Positions 25,875 to 35,409 are shown, counted from the first letter of the stretch. The stretch: DNA of 64,000 bases from Flavobacterium sp. (GCF_027484705.1 NZ_JAIXSL010000008.1:62001-126000); one strand, 5' to 3'. Numbers and translations are program-made. Notes: a model not told the origin generated them from the sequence alone.

Positions 25875-27149
25875 CTACATTTTATTGAGCAATTCATAAT
25901 ATTCACGCTCGATATGTTCCTGATGGTTCGGATGCGCAATACGAACGAGTTCCGAAGCACGTTGGCGTAAAGTCTTGCCATACAAATCTGCAATTCCGTT
26001 TTCCGTAATTACATAATGAATGTGGCCTCGCGTAGTCACCACGCCTGCTCCTTGTTTCAGGAAAGGAACAATCCTACTCTCGCCTCTTTTGGTCGTAGAA
26101 GGCAATGCGATAATAGCTTTCCCGCCCGGACTTAAAGACGCACCGCGGATAAAATCCATTTGACCGCCGACACCGGAATACATTTGCGGGCCAATCGAAT
26201 CGGCACAAACCTGTCCTGTCAAATCGACTTCAATCGCTGAATTGATCGCAATCATATTAGGGTTTTTACGAATGCGCGCGGTATCATTGACCATCGAAGA
26301 TTCTTTCATTTCTATGAAAGGATTGTCGTTCACGAAATCATACAATCTTTTAGAACCAATCAGAAAAGTGGCCAAAACACGACCGCGCAATGTTCCTTTA
26401 TAATTGCAGTTAATCACATCATTTTCAATCAAATCGATGACGCCGTCGGAGAACATTTCGGTGTGCAAACCTAAATCTTTGTGGTTTTTCAATTTGCTCA
26501 AAGCCGCATTCGGAATCGAACCGATACCCATTTGCAACGTGCTTCGGTCATCAATTAAAGAAGCTACATAACCGCCAATTTTTTCTTCATCGGCTGTAAA
26601 CGGAATAACTTCATGAGAATAAATCGGCACATCGACTTCCACGAGATAATCGATTTCGTCTACATGCAAAATGCCGTCGCCAAAAGTTCTGGGCATGTTC
26701 GGATTGACCTGAGCGATGACAATTTTAGCATTTTCAATTGCCGCTACCGTAGCTTCCACGGAAACGCCAAGCGAACAATAACCGTGTTTGTCTGGTGGGG
26801 AAACATGAATGAACGCCACATCAATCGGCAACACGTTTTTGCGAAACAAATGCGGCAATTCACTTAAGAAAACCGGCGTGTAGGAACCGTTTCCGGCTTT
26901 TAATGTATGTCGGACATTGGCGCCGATGAAAAACGAATTGATGTGAAAACTATCTCGTAATTCGGGATTCGCGTAACGCGCTTCGCCTTCGGTGTGCAAA
27001 TGGCAAACCTCAACATTGCGCAATTCGGCAGCTCTTTCGGTAAGCGCATTCGCTAAAATGGTGGGTGCAGCCGCTGCGGCCTGAAGATAGACCCTATCGC
27101 CTGACTTGACTACTTTGACAGCTTCCGCCGCCGAAACATATTGACTCAT
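25875..27149 (-). CDS. Acetyl-CoA hydrolase/CoA-transferase family protein
   Basis: A 424-residue cytoplasmic enzyme. It matches the acetyl-CoA hydrolase/4-hydroxybutyrate CoA-transferase family, with LQMGIGSIPNAALS, HTEMFSDGVIDLIE (containing the Glu of the catalytic loop, about residue 239) and GVGGQMDFIRGA (about 326-337), then TENGIADLYGKTLRQRA near the C-terminus. Members transfer CoA between acyl groups or hydrolyse acetyl-CoA. Which acid is used cannot be told. It diverges from the TetR-family gene, with about 150 bp between starts; a TAAATTTG promoter element lies on the minus strand at 27166-27173. Confidence 0.93.
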   Translation of the reverse strand: MSQYVSAAEAVKVVKSGDRVYLQAAAAAPTILANALTERAAELRNVEVCHLHTEGEARYANPELRDSFHINSFFIGANVRHTLKAGNGSYTPVFLSELPHLFRKNVLPIDVAFIHVSPPDKHGYCSLGVSVEATVAAIENAKIVIAQVNPNMPRTFGDGILHVDEIDYLVEVDVPIYSHEVIPFTADEEKIGGYVASLIDDRSTLQMGIGSIPNAALSKLKNHKDLGLHTEMFSDGVIDLIENDVINCNYKGTLRGRVLATFLIGSKRLYDFVNDNPFIEMKESSMVNDTARIRKNPNMIAINSAIEVDLTGQVCADSIGPQMYSGVGGQMDFIRGASLSPGGKAIIALPSTTKRGESRIVPFLKQGAGVVTTRGHIHYVITENGIADLYGKTLRQRASELVRIAHPNHQEHIEREYYELLNKM

Positions 27150-27165
27150 ACCTTAAAGTTTTAAG

Positions 27166-27173
27166 CAAATTTA
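27166..27173 (-). promoter_or_regulatory. Promoter -7 element for the CoA-transferase gene
   Basis: The minus strand reads TAAATTTG, an exact TAnnTTTG match 17 bp before the start codon at 27149. Confidence 0.55.
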
Positions 27174-27258
27174 TGGGTGATTTTCTTGCTAAAATATGAC
27201 AAATCTCATTTGTCGATTTAAATCAATAAAATATAAATAAAAGTTAAATTTTCTATTT

Positions 27259-27281
27259 TAATAGTATTACTATTATATTTG
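27259..27281 (+). promoter_or_regulatory. TetR-type operator overlapping the export-operon promoter
   Basis: TAATAGTA-T-TACTATTA (27259-27275) is a perfect 8+8 inverted repeat with one central base. It overlaps the -7 element TATATTTG at 27274-27281, directly ahead of the TetR-family gene (ATG at 27300). The arrangement is typical of auto-repression. That the encoded TetR protein binds here is inference. Confidence 0.72.
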
Positions 27282-27299
27282 CACAAAAAAACAATTGTT

Positions 27300-27974
27300 A
27301 TGCAAACTTTATTCGCAAACATTAAAATTCAAATCAATCCTAAAATTTATGTCAAAGATCCTGAAACATCGGCTCTTGGGAAGAAAATCATTGAACATAG
27401 TATTCTTTTGATTAATGAAATCGGTTTTGAAAATTTTACGTTCAAAAAACTGGGCGACCTTATCGGTTCGAATGAAAGTTCTATATACCGCTATTTCGAA
27501 AACAAACACAAACTGCTTATTTACTTGTCATCGTGGTATTGGAGCTGGATGGAATACAAATTAGTATTCACCACGAGCAACATTCAGAATCCTGAAGAAA
27601 AATTAAAAAAAGCCATTGCTACCGTTACAGAAAAAATTGAAGACGATTCGAATACGGAGCACATCAATGAAGCAATTTTAAACAAAATCATCATCGCAGA
27701 ATTTGCTAAAACCTTGCATACTAAAGAAATCGATCAGGAAAATAAAGAAGGTTTCTTTACGATTTATACCCGAATCATCAACCGAATAGTGAGTATGGTA
27801 TATGAAGTCAATCCTGATTATCCGTTCGCCAAAAGTTTGGTCTCGAACATCGTAGAAGGCAGTTTACACCAACATTTCCTGCAAGATCATTTATCGTTGA
27901 TTACGAACTGTAATGAAAAAAACAGCCCGACAGATTTCTACCAACACCTCATTGCGACCCTTTTAAAAAAATAA
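27300..27974 (+). CDS. TetR/AcrR family transcriptional regulator
   Basis: A 224-residue regulator. The N-terminal HTH (about residues 22-70) has ILLINEIGFENFTFKKLGDLIGSNESSIYRYFENKHKLL, split here across the classic TetR helices. The C-terminal half is an unassigned helical ligand domain. The ATG at 27300 is preferred over an upstream TTG at 27279, which lies on the promoter. It is the first gene of a four-gene operon (ABC protein 3 bp after its stop, then HlyD, TolC). A palindromic operator lies on its own promoter, suggesting autoregulation. The inducer is unknown. Confidence 0.92.
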   Translation: MQTLFANIKIQINPKIYVKDPETSALGKKIIEHSILLINEIGFENFTFKKLGDLIGSNESSIYRYFENKHKLLIYLSSWYWSWMEYKLVFTTSNIQNPEEKLKKAIATVTEKIEDDSNTEHINEAILNKIIIAEFAKTLHTKEIDQENKEGFFTIYTRIINRIVSMVYEVNPDYPFAKSLVSNIVEGSLHQHFLQDHLSLITNCNEKNSPTDFYQHLIATLLKK

Positions 27975-27977
27975 CCG

Positions 27978-29639
27978 ATGGCAGCACTCAAAAGATTTTT
28001 TAATTTATTAAGGCTCGATAAAAAAGACGTTTTTCAGCTGTTTTTCTATGCGATTTTTGCCGGATTGCTGAGCTTGTCTTTGCCTTTAGGCATTCAGGCG
28101 ATCATCAATTTCATTCAGGCCGGACGCATCAGCGCTTCCTGGATTGTGTTGATTGTTATGGTCGTCATTGGCGTAGCATTAATTGGAATTTTATCGCTCA
28201 TGCAACTCAGAATTACTGAAAACCTGCAACAAAAAATATTCGTTCGCGCCTCGTTTGATTTTGCGTCGAGATTTCCAAAAATCAAGTTTGAAGCGCTTTA
28301 CAACAATTATCCGCCGGAATTGGCCAACCGCTTCTTCGACACGATTTCGATACAAAAAGGAACCTCAAAGTTGTTGTTGGATTTTTCAGCGGCTTTGCTT
28401 CAGATTGTTTTTGGTATCATACTATTGTCGCTTTACCATCCGTATTTTATCATTTTTGGGATTTTATTGGTGTTCTTGTTGTATTTCATTTTTAAGTTTT
28501 CCTACCGTTCCGGATTGGAAACGAGTTTGAAAGAATCGCATTTCAAGTATAAAGTAGCCAGTTGGTTGCAGGAATTGGCGCGCAATAATTTCAGCTTCCG
28601 AAGCGACCTGAATTACGATTTCGCCTTAGAAAAAAACAACACTTTGGTCACCGATTATTTGGGCTATCGCGAAAAACACTTCCGAATCATTCAGAGACAA
28701 TTCAGCCAACTGATTATTTTTAAAATGATCATCACTGCAAGCTTACTTTCGATTGGCGGCTATTTGGTCATTCAACAAAAAATGAATATCGGGCAGTTCG
28801 TAGCGGCAGAAATCATCATTTTATTGGTCATCAATTCTGTGGAAAAAATTATTCTCGGTCTGGAAACTTTTTATGATGTCTTGACTTCGGTGGAAAAAAT
28901 TGGCAGCATCACCGATTTGACTTTGGAAGAGCACATGTCGCAGGATTATGATTATTGCTTCACCAACATTCAATTAGAAATTGAAAACTTAAAATTCCGT
29001 TTCCCCGATTCTAAAAACGACGTGCTGAAAACCATTTCCATGAAAATCAGTCAAGGCGAAAAAATTTACCTCGACGGCGAAAACGGCTCAGGAAAAACGA
29101 CCTTAATCCGCATTTTGTCTGGTTTATTACAACCTACTTCGGGAGTGTTTTTTATCAATGATGATTCTTTTCGGAAAATCAACCTGCAACAATACCGCTC
29201 TCAGATCGGAACCATTTTGAATGGCGAAACACCCTTTGAAGGAACGATTCGCGAAAACATCACTTTTAATGATCCGAGCATATCGAACGAAGATTTAAAA
29301 TGGGTTATTGAAGCGATGCAACTCGGCGAGGTCATCAAATCATTGCCTCAAGGACTTGACACTAAAATTTTTCCCGAAGGCAAACAACTGACTTCCTCGA
29401 ACGCGCAGAAAATCCTGTTGGCCCGGAGTATTATTCACAAACCTAAAGTGTTGTTTTATGAAAACCCGACAGACCACATGGACGATGCGGTGGCCCGGGA
29501 CATTATAGAATTCTTATGCGCGCCAAACCAACAATGGACGGTGATCGTTTCTTCGAAAAACCAATTGTGGAAAACCAAAGCCATCCGACACATTATCATG
29601 CAAAACGGAAAAGTAGTTTCCGACATCAAAAAAACATAA
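27978..29639 (+). CDS. ABC transporter half-molecule with degenerate ATPase domain
   Basis: A 553-residue membrane protein. Residues about 15-290 form five or six transmembrane helices of an ABC exporter domain. Residues about 330-553 form an ABC nucleotide-binding domain. Walker A is intact (GENGSGKTT, about 367-375). Other key sites look lost: the signature LSGGQ region reads TSSNAQ, the Walker B aspartate and catalytic glutamate read YEN (VLFYENPTD), the H-loop histidine is missing (IVSSKN), and the Q-loop is ILNGE. This suggests weak or absent ATP hydrolysis, unless a partner supplies activity. It sits between a TetR gene and HlyD/TolC genes in an apparent type I secretion-like or efflux operon. 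Confidence 0.88.
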   Translation: MAALKRFFNLLRLDKKDVFQLFFYAIFAGLLSLSLPLGIQAIINFIQAGRISASWIVLIVMVVIGVALIGILSLMQLRITENLQQKIFVRASFDFASRFPKIKFEALYNNYPPELANRFFDTISIQKGTSKLLLDFSAALLQIVFGIILLSLYHPYFIIFGILLVFLLYFIFKFSYRSGLETSLKESHFKYKVASWLQELARNNFSFRSDLNYDFALEKNNTLVTDYLGYREKHFRIIQRQFSQLIIFKMIITASLLSIGGYLVIQQKMNIGQFVAAEIIILLVINSVEKIILGLETFYDVLTSVEKIGSITDLTLEEHMSQDYDYCFTNIQLEIENLKFRFPDSKNDVLKTISMKISQGEKIYLDGENGSGKTTLIRILSGLLQPTSGVFFINDDSFRKINLQQYRSQIGTILNGETPFEGTIRENITFNDPSISNEDLKWVIEAMQLGEVIKSLPQGLDTKIFPEGKQLTSSNAQKILLARSIIHKPKVLFYENPTDHMDDAVARDIIEFLCAPNQQWTVIVSSKNQLWKTKAIRHIIMQNGKVVSDIKKT

Positions 29640-29642
29640 GTC

Positions 29643-30992
29643 ATGCTGAATATCTCACACACCGACCAAAAAATACAGCCGCTTGAAAAATATACGGCCG
29701 TTAAAAATCTGAGCAACAGGCCACACTATAAGGTTTTAAACCGGATTATTATCGGGGTTTCAATGCTGGGCTTGGTGACGCTTTTCATGCCCTGGACGCA
29801 AAACATTTCGGGCGCGGGAGCCATCACCACTTTGAAACCGAATCAAAGACCTCAAACGATTCAAACGGTAATCTCGGGTCGTATCGAAAAATGGTACGTC
29901 AAAGAAGGGGATTTCGTGCAACAGGGCGATACGATTTTGTTCATCTCCGAAATTAAAGAAGATTACTTCGATCCAAATTTGGTAAGCAATACTAAAAACC
30001 AAGTCGACGCTAAAAAGAAATCTGTAGTTTCCTATGGTTCCAAAGTCACAGCCTTATCGAATCAAATTCAGGCGATTGAAAATGAAAAACGTCTGAAATT
30101 GCAGCAAGCTGAAAATAAAATCAAACAAGCGCTGCTTAAAATAAAAAGCGACAGCATCGATCTTGAGGCCGTGAAAACCCAGATTAAAATTGCCAAAACC
30201 CAATTCAACCGATCGACGCAACTGCACAAAGAAGGGTTGAAACCACTCACTGATGTAGAAGAAAAACGCCTGAAATTGCAAGAATCGGAAGCCAAAATCA
30301 TCACGCAGGAAAACAAATTACTCGCGAGCAGAAACGAATTCCTCAATGCGAAAGTCGAAATCAACCGCATCAAAGCCGAGTACAACGAAAAATCTTCCAA
30401 AGCCGAAAGCGATCAGTTTACGGCGCTGAGCAACCAATACGACACCGAAGCGCAAGTCAACAAACTTGAAAATCAATATGTAAATTATAGCATTCGAAAC
30501 GGTTTATATTATATCAAAGCGCCGCAATCGGGTTATGTGAATCGCGCCTTGCAAGCCGGTTTGGGCGAAACCATTAAAGAAGGAACGCCGATCGTGAGCA
30601 TCATGCCTGCCGAATATGAAATCGCCGTGGAAACTTATGTCGACCCAATTGATTTGCCTTTGTTGCATCGCGGCGAAAAAGTACGCGTTTGGTTCGATGG
30701 TTGGCCGACGATTGTTTTTTCAGGCTGGCCGAACATGTCTTTTGGTACTTTCGGCGGGCGCATCGTTGCCATCGAGAACTTCATTAGCGATAACGGAAAG
30801 TTCAGGGTACTGATCGCGCCGGACAAACACGAACTTCCCTGGCCAAAACAACTCAGCGTTGGCGGCGGAGCCCAAACGATTGCGTTGCTGAACAACGTTC
30901 CGATTTGGTATGAAATCTGGCGAACACTGAACGGTTTCCCACCTAATTATTACAAACCTAAAGCGAAATCTTCAAAAGAAACCAAATCATGA
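29643..30992 (+). CDS. HlyD-family membrane fusion protein
   Basis: A 449-residue periplasmic adaptor. It has one transmembrane helix near residues 30-52 (IIIGVSMLGLVTLFM), a biotinyl/lipoyl-like domain (SGRIEKWYVKEGDFVQQGDTI, about 78-98), a long alpha-hairpin with coiled-coil heptads (about 115-280), the returning lipoyl half (IKAPQSGYVNRALQAG, about 292-307) and a beta-barrel. It would bridge the ABC protein to TolC. It begins 3 bp after the ABC stop and overlaps the TolC gene by 4 bp, confirming operon structure. The C-terminal 50 residues (GFPPNYYKPK) are not typical of the family. Confidence 0.9.
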   Translation: MLNISHTDQKIQPLEKYTAVKNLSNRPHYKVLNRIIIGVSMLGLVTLFMPWTQNISGAGAITTLKPNQRPQTIQTVISGRIEKWYVKEGDFVQQGDTILFISEIKEDYFDPNLVSNTKNQVDAKKKSVVSYGSKVTALSNQIQAIENEKRLKLQQAENKIKQALLKIKSDSIDLEAVKTQIKIAKTQFNRSTQLHKEGLKPLTDVEEKRLKLQESEAKIITQENKLLASRNEFLNAKVEINRIKAEYNEKSSKAESDQFTALSNQYDTEAQVNKLENQYVNYSIRNGLYYIKAPQSGYVNRALQAGLGETIKEGTPIVSIMPAEYEIAVETYVDPIDLPLLHRGEKVRVWFDGWPTIVFSGWPNMSFGTFGGRIVAIENFISDNGKFRVLIAPDKHELPWPKQLSVGGGAQTIALLNNVPIWYEIWRTLNGFPPNYYKPKAKSSKETKS

Positions 30993-32377
30993 AATTTATT
31001 CTAATATTCTTCTTATGCTTTGGATACTTGGGTTTTGGGCAGGAAAAAGCGCCTCAGGAATTGACCTATAATGAGTTTTTGGGTTTGGTCAAAAAATACC
31101 ATCCGCTGGTTAAAAATTCACAGATTCAGATTAATGAAGCCCAAGCTGCTTTGCTGAAAGCCCGCGGTGCGTTCGACCCGAAAATTGAAGTTGATTTCAA
31201 CAAAAAACAATTCAAAGAGCAGGAGTATTATTCGATACTGAACAGCAGTTTTAAAATTCCAACGTGGTACGGCATCGAACTCAAAGCGAGTTTCGACAAC
31301 AACGAAGGCATTTATTTAAATCCCGAAAACACTCTGCCGAATCAAGGTTTGACTTCCTTTGGCATCAGTATTCCGCTCGGACAAGGCTTGCTAATCAATG
31401 ATCGTATGGCGCACCTCAGAAAAGCCAAAATGCAACTTAAGTTGAGCAAATCCGAGCAACAACTCGAAGCGGTTTCGGTTTTATATGAAGCGTCTATGGC
31501 TTATTTTAACTGGAAAAAAACGTATGACGAAGTGCAATTGTACGAACAATATAAATCCAATGCGTTGCTGCGTTTCAAAGGCATTCAAACCTTAATCGAA
31601 CAAGGCGACAAACCCGCCATCGACAGTATTGAAGCCAAAATTATTGTGCAAAATCGAGAATTGAATTTAGAAGATTCTAAACTAAAACTGACCAAAGCGA
31701 AACTAGGTTTGAGTCTTTTTCTTTGGCTCGAGAACAATATTCCTTTAGAATTAGCCGACAACATGATTCCCGAAACCGCGCTCAAAAGCACCATTGCCGA
31801 AACTTTAAGAACCAACGATTTGATGCAATCTGATTTCTCTGTTGTGGCGCATCCGAAAATCAATGCCTTGCAAAGCAAACTCGACATGCTCGAGGTAGAC
31901 CGGAAATGGAAAGCCAACCAGTTGTTGCCCAAAATCGATTTGGGTTATACGTATCTTTCCGAGCCCAGTTATATTGATCGATATCGTTTGGAAGATTACA
32001 AAATTGGCGTGAATTTCTCGTTTCCGATTTTGCTGCGCAAAGAACGTGGCGATTTAAAACTGGCCAAATTTAAAATTCAGGAAACCCAATCGACTTTGGA
32101 TTTCGAACGCTTGCAATTGACCAATAAAATCAAAGCCCAACAGGCCGAAATCACGTCGCTTCTCAAACAAAATGACTTGATCCGTAATTTGGTCAACGAT
32201 CACAAAACGATGCTGAGCTCGGAAGAACGACTGTTCGATTTGGGGGAAAGTTCTTTGTTTTTAATCAACACGCGTGAGAACAATTTGGTCGCCGCACAAT
32301 TGAATCGAATTGCGTTGGAAAATCGCTATTATGTCTCCAATTCCGAGCTGTTTAAAATCATCGCCAATCCGAATTAA
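30989..32377 (+). CDS. TolC-family outer-membrane efflux protein
   Basis: A 462-residue protein with signal peptide (MKFILIFFLCFGYLGFGQ) and the repeated helical architecture of TolC (LTYNEFLGLVKKYHPLV at the start; a second half with LPKIDLGYTY, GVNFSFPI and coiled-coil helices). Internal similarity between the two halves is expected from the fold. It completes the tripartite exporter with the ABC and HlyD genes just upstream, and its start overlaps the HlyD stop by 4 bp. No terminator is evident right after it; map follows within 45 bp under its own promoter-like element. Confidence 0.9.
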   Translation: MKFILIFFLCFGYLGFGQEKAPQELTYNEFLGLVKKYHPLVKNSQIQINEAQAALLKARGAFDPKIEVDFNKKQFKEQEYYSILNSSFKIPTWYGIELKASFDNNEGIYLNPENTLPNQGLTSFGISIPLGQGLLINDRMAHLRKAKMQLKLSKSEQQLEAVSVLYEASMAYFNWKKTYDEVQLYEQYKSNALLRFKGIQTLIEQGDKPAIDSIEAKIIVQNRELNLEDSKLKLTKAKLGLSLFLWLENNIPLELADNMIPETALKSTIAETLRTNDLMQSDFSVVAHPKINALQSKLDMLEVDRKWKANQLLPKIDLGYTYLSEPSYIDRYRLEDYKIGVNFSFPILLRKERGDLKLAKFKIQETQSTLDFERLQLTNKIKAQQAEITSLLKQNDLIRNLVNDHKTMLSSEERLFDLGESSLFLINTRENNLVAAQLNRIALENRYYVSNSELFKIIANPN

Positions 32378-32394
32378 ATATCTCAAAATTGATT

Positions 32395-32402
32395 ACTTTT
32401 GC
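32395..32402 (+). promoter_or_regulatory. map promoter -7 element
   Basis: TACTTTTG matches TAnnTTTG, 20 bp ahead of the map ATG at 32422. Confidence 0.6.
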
Positions 32403-32421
32403 GAGCTCAATTCAGAAGACC

Positions 32422-33240
32422 ATGATCATCCAAAAAACAAGAGAAGAAATCGAACTGATGCGCGAAAGTGCGCTGATTGTTTCCAAAACACTAGGCATGA
32501 TTGCGAGTGAAATCAAGCCCGGCGTGACTACTTTATACCTCGATAAATTAGCCGAAGCTTTCATTCGTGACCACGGTGCTGAACCAAGTTTTTTGGGTTT
32601 GTACGGTTTTCCGAATTCGCTTTGCATGAGCCCGAACGCACAGGTGGTTCACGGTATTCCGAACAATAATCCGTTGCAGGAAGGCGATGTAATTTCTGTC
32701 GATTGTGGCGCTTTCAAAAACGGTTATCACGGCGATCACGCTTACTCTTTTGAAATTGGAGAAGTGGCGCCTGAGACCAAAAAATTACTTCAGGTTACTA
32801 AAGAATCTCTATATGTCGGTATTCGGGAATTCAAGATCGGAAATCGCGTAGAAGATGTCGGCAGTGCGATTCAAAAATACACGGAATCTCACGGATATGG
32901 CGTCGTTCGCGAACTTGTCGGACACGGATTGGGCCAGAAAATGCACGAAGATCCGGAAATGCCCAACTACGGAAAACGCGGCCGTGGCAAATTATTCGTC
33001 GAAGGTATGGTTGTAGCGATTGAACCGATGATCAATATGGGAACGCGCAACATCAAACAGCTCAAAGACGGTTGGACGATTCTGACTGCAGACGGTAAAC
33101 CCAGTGCGCATTTCGAACATGACGTGGCGATTATCGATGGAAAACCGGAATTGCTTTCGACGTTTGCCTACGTTTATAAAGCCTTAGGAATTGAAAGCAA
33201 CGAAGAAGACGAGTTTCGCCGTGAACCTTTGAAAATATAA
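32422..33240 (+). CDS. map: Methionine aminopeptidase, type I
   Basis: A 272-residue metalloprotease that removes the initiator methionine from new proteins. The pita-bread fold metal ligands are visible in VISVDCGAFKNGYHGDHAYSFE (about residues 92-113), the His in RELVGHGLGQKMHEDP (about 168-183), the Glu in VVAIEPMINMG (about 197-207) and the final FEHDVAI. The chosen start is ATG 32422. Its stop overlaps the downstream methyltransferase start by one base (TAATG). Confidence 0.96.
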   Translation: MIIQKTREEIELMRESALIVSKTLGMIASEIKPGVTTLYLDKLAEAFIRDHGAEPSFLGLYGFPNSLCMSPNAQVVHGIPNNNPLQEGDVISVDCGAFKNGYHGDHAYSFEIGEVAPETKKLLQVTKESLYVGIREFKIGNRVEDVGSAIQKYTESHGYGVVRELVGHGLGQKMHEDPEMPNYGKRGRGKLFVEGMVVAIEPMINMGTRNIKQLKDGWTILTADGKPSAHFEHDVAIIDGKPELLSTFAYVYKALGIESNEEDEFRREPLKI

Positions 33241-34007
33241 TGAAGAAACTTTTCAAATTTATTTTAAACACCATTCCCCGACCGTTATTAATACGGCTGA
33301 GTTATGTCATTCGTCCGTTGTTGGCCATAGCCTTAAAAGGAAACCGCTACACCGACCCGATTGACGGAAAAAGTTTCCGCATGTTTTTGCCTTATGGCTA
33401 CGGAACGCAACGCAACAATGTATTGTCGCCGAGCACACTTTCACTCGAAAGACACCGATTGCTTTGGCTTTATTTAAAAAACGAAACTGATTTTTTTACC
33501 GCTCCGAAAAAAGTATTGCACTTTGCGCCCGAGCAAGCGTTTTACCAACTTTTCCGCCAGCAGAAAAACTTAGACTACACGACGACCGATTTGCTTTCTC
33601 CATTGGCCGACGTCAAAGCCGATATTTGCAATTTGCCTTTTGAAGACAATACTTACGATGTGATTTTATGCAACCACGTTCTCGAACACATTACCGACGA
33701 TACCAAAGCCATGCAGGAATTGTATCGTGTGCTGAAACCCGGCGGGTTGGGCATTTTTCAGATTCCACAGGATTTGAACCGCGCCACCACTTTTTCGGAT
33801 GACAGCATCACAGACCAGAAAGAACGCGCCAAAATTTTCGGGCAATATGATCACGTGCGCGTTTATGGTCGGGATTATTTCGACAAACTCCGAAGCATCG
33901 GTTTTGAAGTCAACGAAGTCGATTATACCAAAACGCTTTCTGCGGATTTGGTCGACAAAAATTGTCTAGCGTCAGGCGAAATCATTCCGGTCTGCACCAA
34001 AAAATAA
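33240..34007 (+). CDS. Class I SAM-dependent methyltransferase
   Basis: A 255-residue cytoplasmic or membrane-associated protein. The N-terminus is hydrophobic and basic. Residues about 95-210 carry a methyltransferase fold: KVLHFAPEQAF stands in place of the usual glycine-rich motif I, then DVKADICNLPFEDNTYDVILCNHVLEHI and VLKPGGLGIFQIP. The weak motif I is worth noting. The substrate is not recognisable. It is translationally coupled to map (one-base overlap) and followed 73 bp later by the T9SS plug gene. Confidence 0.85.
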   Translation: MKKLFKFILNTIPRPLLIRLSYVIRPLLAIALKGNRYTDPIDGKSFRMFLPYGYGTQRNNVLSPSTLSLERHRLLWLYLKNETDFFTAPKKVLHFAPEQAFYQLFRQQKNLDYTTTDLLSPLADVKADICNLPFEDNTYDVILCNHVLEHITDDTKAMQELYRVLKPGGLGIFQIPQDLNRATTFSDDSITDQKERAKIFGQYDHVRVYGRDYFDKLRSIGFEVNEVDYTKTLSADLVDKNCLASGEIIPVCTKK

Positions 34008-34080
34008 ATAGACAAACGTTAATTTTAATCGGTTTGAAATCAATATAGTATTATATTTACTATCTGAAAAATTATACCGT

Positions 34081-35334
34081 ATGCTGAAATCGATTTACCC
34101 TCTAGTATTTCTCGTCTTTGCTTCGTTTATCGTGAGCGCCCAGGCAGAAAAAGAAGTCAATCCTCCGTACAACATCAAAACCGTTTCTTTTGTCCAGAAT
34201 GGGCAGAACATCGTTCCGATTTTTCAATTGGGCGACACCTTCCAATTGCAGTTTGACGATCTGTTCGGCAACGAAGCCAATTATTATTACCAGATCGTGC
34301 ATTGCGATTACGATTGGAAACCGTCGCAACTTTCCGTGAATGAATATTTACAGGGGTTCGACAACCAGCGCATTCAGGATTATTCGAATTCGTACAACAC
34401 GCTTCAGCTGTATTCCCATTACCGAATCCAATTTCCCAATAGAAACACACGCTTATTGGTCAGCGGTAACTACATGATCAAAATCGTTAATGAAGACCGC
34501 GAAGTGGTGTTTTCGAGAAAATTCATTGTTTATGAAACCTTGGTTAGCGTTGAGTCGCAAGTGAAAAGAGCCCGGACTGTAGCCAATATCAACTACAAAC
34601 AAAACATGGACTTCACCATCAAATCGAGTAGCATCACGTTTCAAAGCCCGCTGAGCAACGTGAAGATATTACTGCTTCAAAACGGACAAATCAACAACGG
34701 CATCACGAACATCAAACCAATGTATACCATTGGCAACGACCTGATTTATAAATACGATGCCGAAACCCAGTTTTGGGGCGGCAACGAATTCCGATATTTC
34801 GAAAATAAAGACATCCGAAGTGCCGTAAACAACATCGCCAGAATCGATTCGCAAGGTGGCGTTTACAATGGCTATCTGTATACTGACGAGGCCAGAGCGC
34901 AGCAGCCTTACTCTTACAATCCGGATTATAACGGCAATTTCATCGTCAAAAACCTCAATGTTGAAAATAATGAAATCGAGGCCGATTACGCCTGGGTTTT
35001 CTTCACGCTTTCCGCGCCCTCATTCTACGAAAACAAAGATATTTACGTCAATGGCATGTTCAACAATTACGCGCTGACGCCCGAAAACAAAATGGAATAC
35101 AACGCAGAAAAATCGGTTTACGAAAAAGCGATTATGATCAAACAAGGTTTTACGAATTACCAATACGTCGTGGCCGACAAATCAGGAAAAATTGATTATG
35201 AAAACGCCATCGATGGCAATCATTTCCAAACCGTCAACGATTATTTTACGTTAGTCTATTACAAAGAAAACAACCAACGCTACGACCGCATCATCGGCAA
35301 AACCGTAGTGACTTCGGAGAACATTATTAATTAA
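34081..35334 (+). CDS. Type IX secretion system plug protein (DUF5103)
   Basis: A 417-residue exported protein with signal peptide (LVFLVFASFIVSAQA) that matches the DUF5103 family, described as the periplasmic plug that seals the SprA translocon of the type IX secretion system. Visible features are QNIVPIFQLGDTFQLQFDDL near the N-terminus and a C-terminal beta-rich half with YDEARAQQPYSYN- and NHFQTVNDYFTLVYYKE-like segments. It agrees with the four T9SS-sorted cargos in the window. No other T9SS machinery gene is adjacent. Confidence 0.87.
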   Translation: MLKSIYPLVFLVFASFIVSAQAEKEVNPPYNIKTVSFVQNGQNIVPIFQLGDTFQLQFDDLFGNEANYYYQIVHCDYDWKPSQLSVNEYLQGFDNQRIQDYSNSYNTLQLYSHYRIQFPNRNTRLLVSGNYMIKIVNEDREVVFSRKFIVYETLVSVESQVKRARTVANINYKQNMDFTIKSSSITFQSPLSNVKILLLQNGQINNGITNIKPMYTIGNDLIYKYDAETQFWGGNEFRYFENKDIRSAVNNIARIDSQGGVYNGYLYTDEARAQQPYSYNPDYNGNFIVKNLNVENNEIEADYAWVFFTLSAPSFYENKDIYVNGMFNNYALTPENKMEYNAEKSVYEKAIMIKQGFTNYQYVVADKSGKIDYENAIDGNHFQTVNDYFTLVYYKENNQRYDRIIGKTVVTSENIIN

Positions 35335-35376
35335 GAAAATTTAACTTTAATTTATCCTGCAAAATTGAATTTTTCG

Positions 35377-35384
35377 TAAATTTG
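35377..35384 (+). promoter_or_regulatory. apaG promoter -7 element
   Basis: TAAATTTG is an exact TAnnTTTG match 25 bp ahead of apaG. Confidence 0.55.
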
Positions 35385-35409
35385 ACAGCAATCCACTCAT
35401 AAATCAACC

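Noticed and set aside
27978..29639. ABC gene as a pseudogene
   Set aside because: The frame is intact, Walker A is conserved and the gene sits in an unbroken operon with 3-4 bp spacing, so it is more likely a functional divergent protein.
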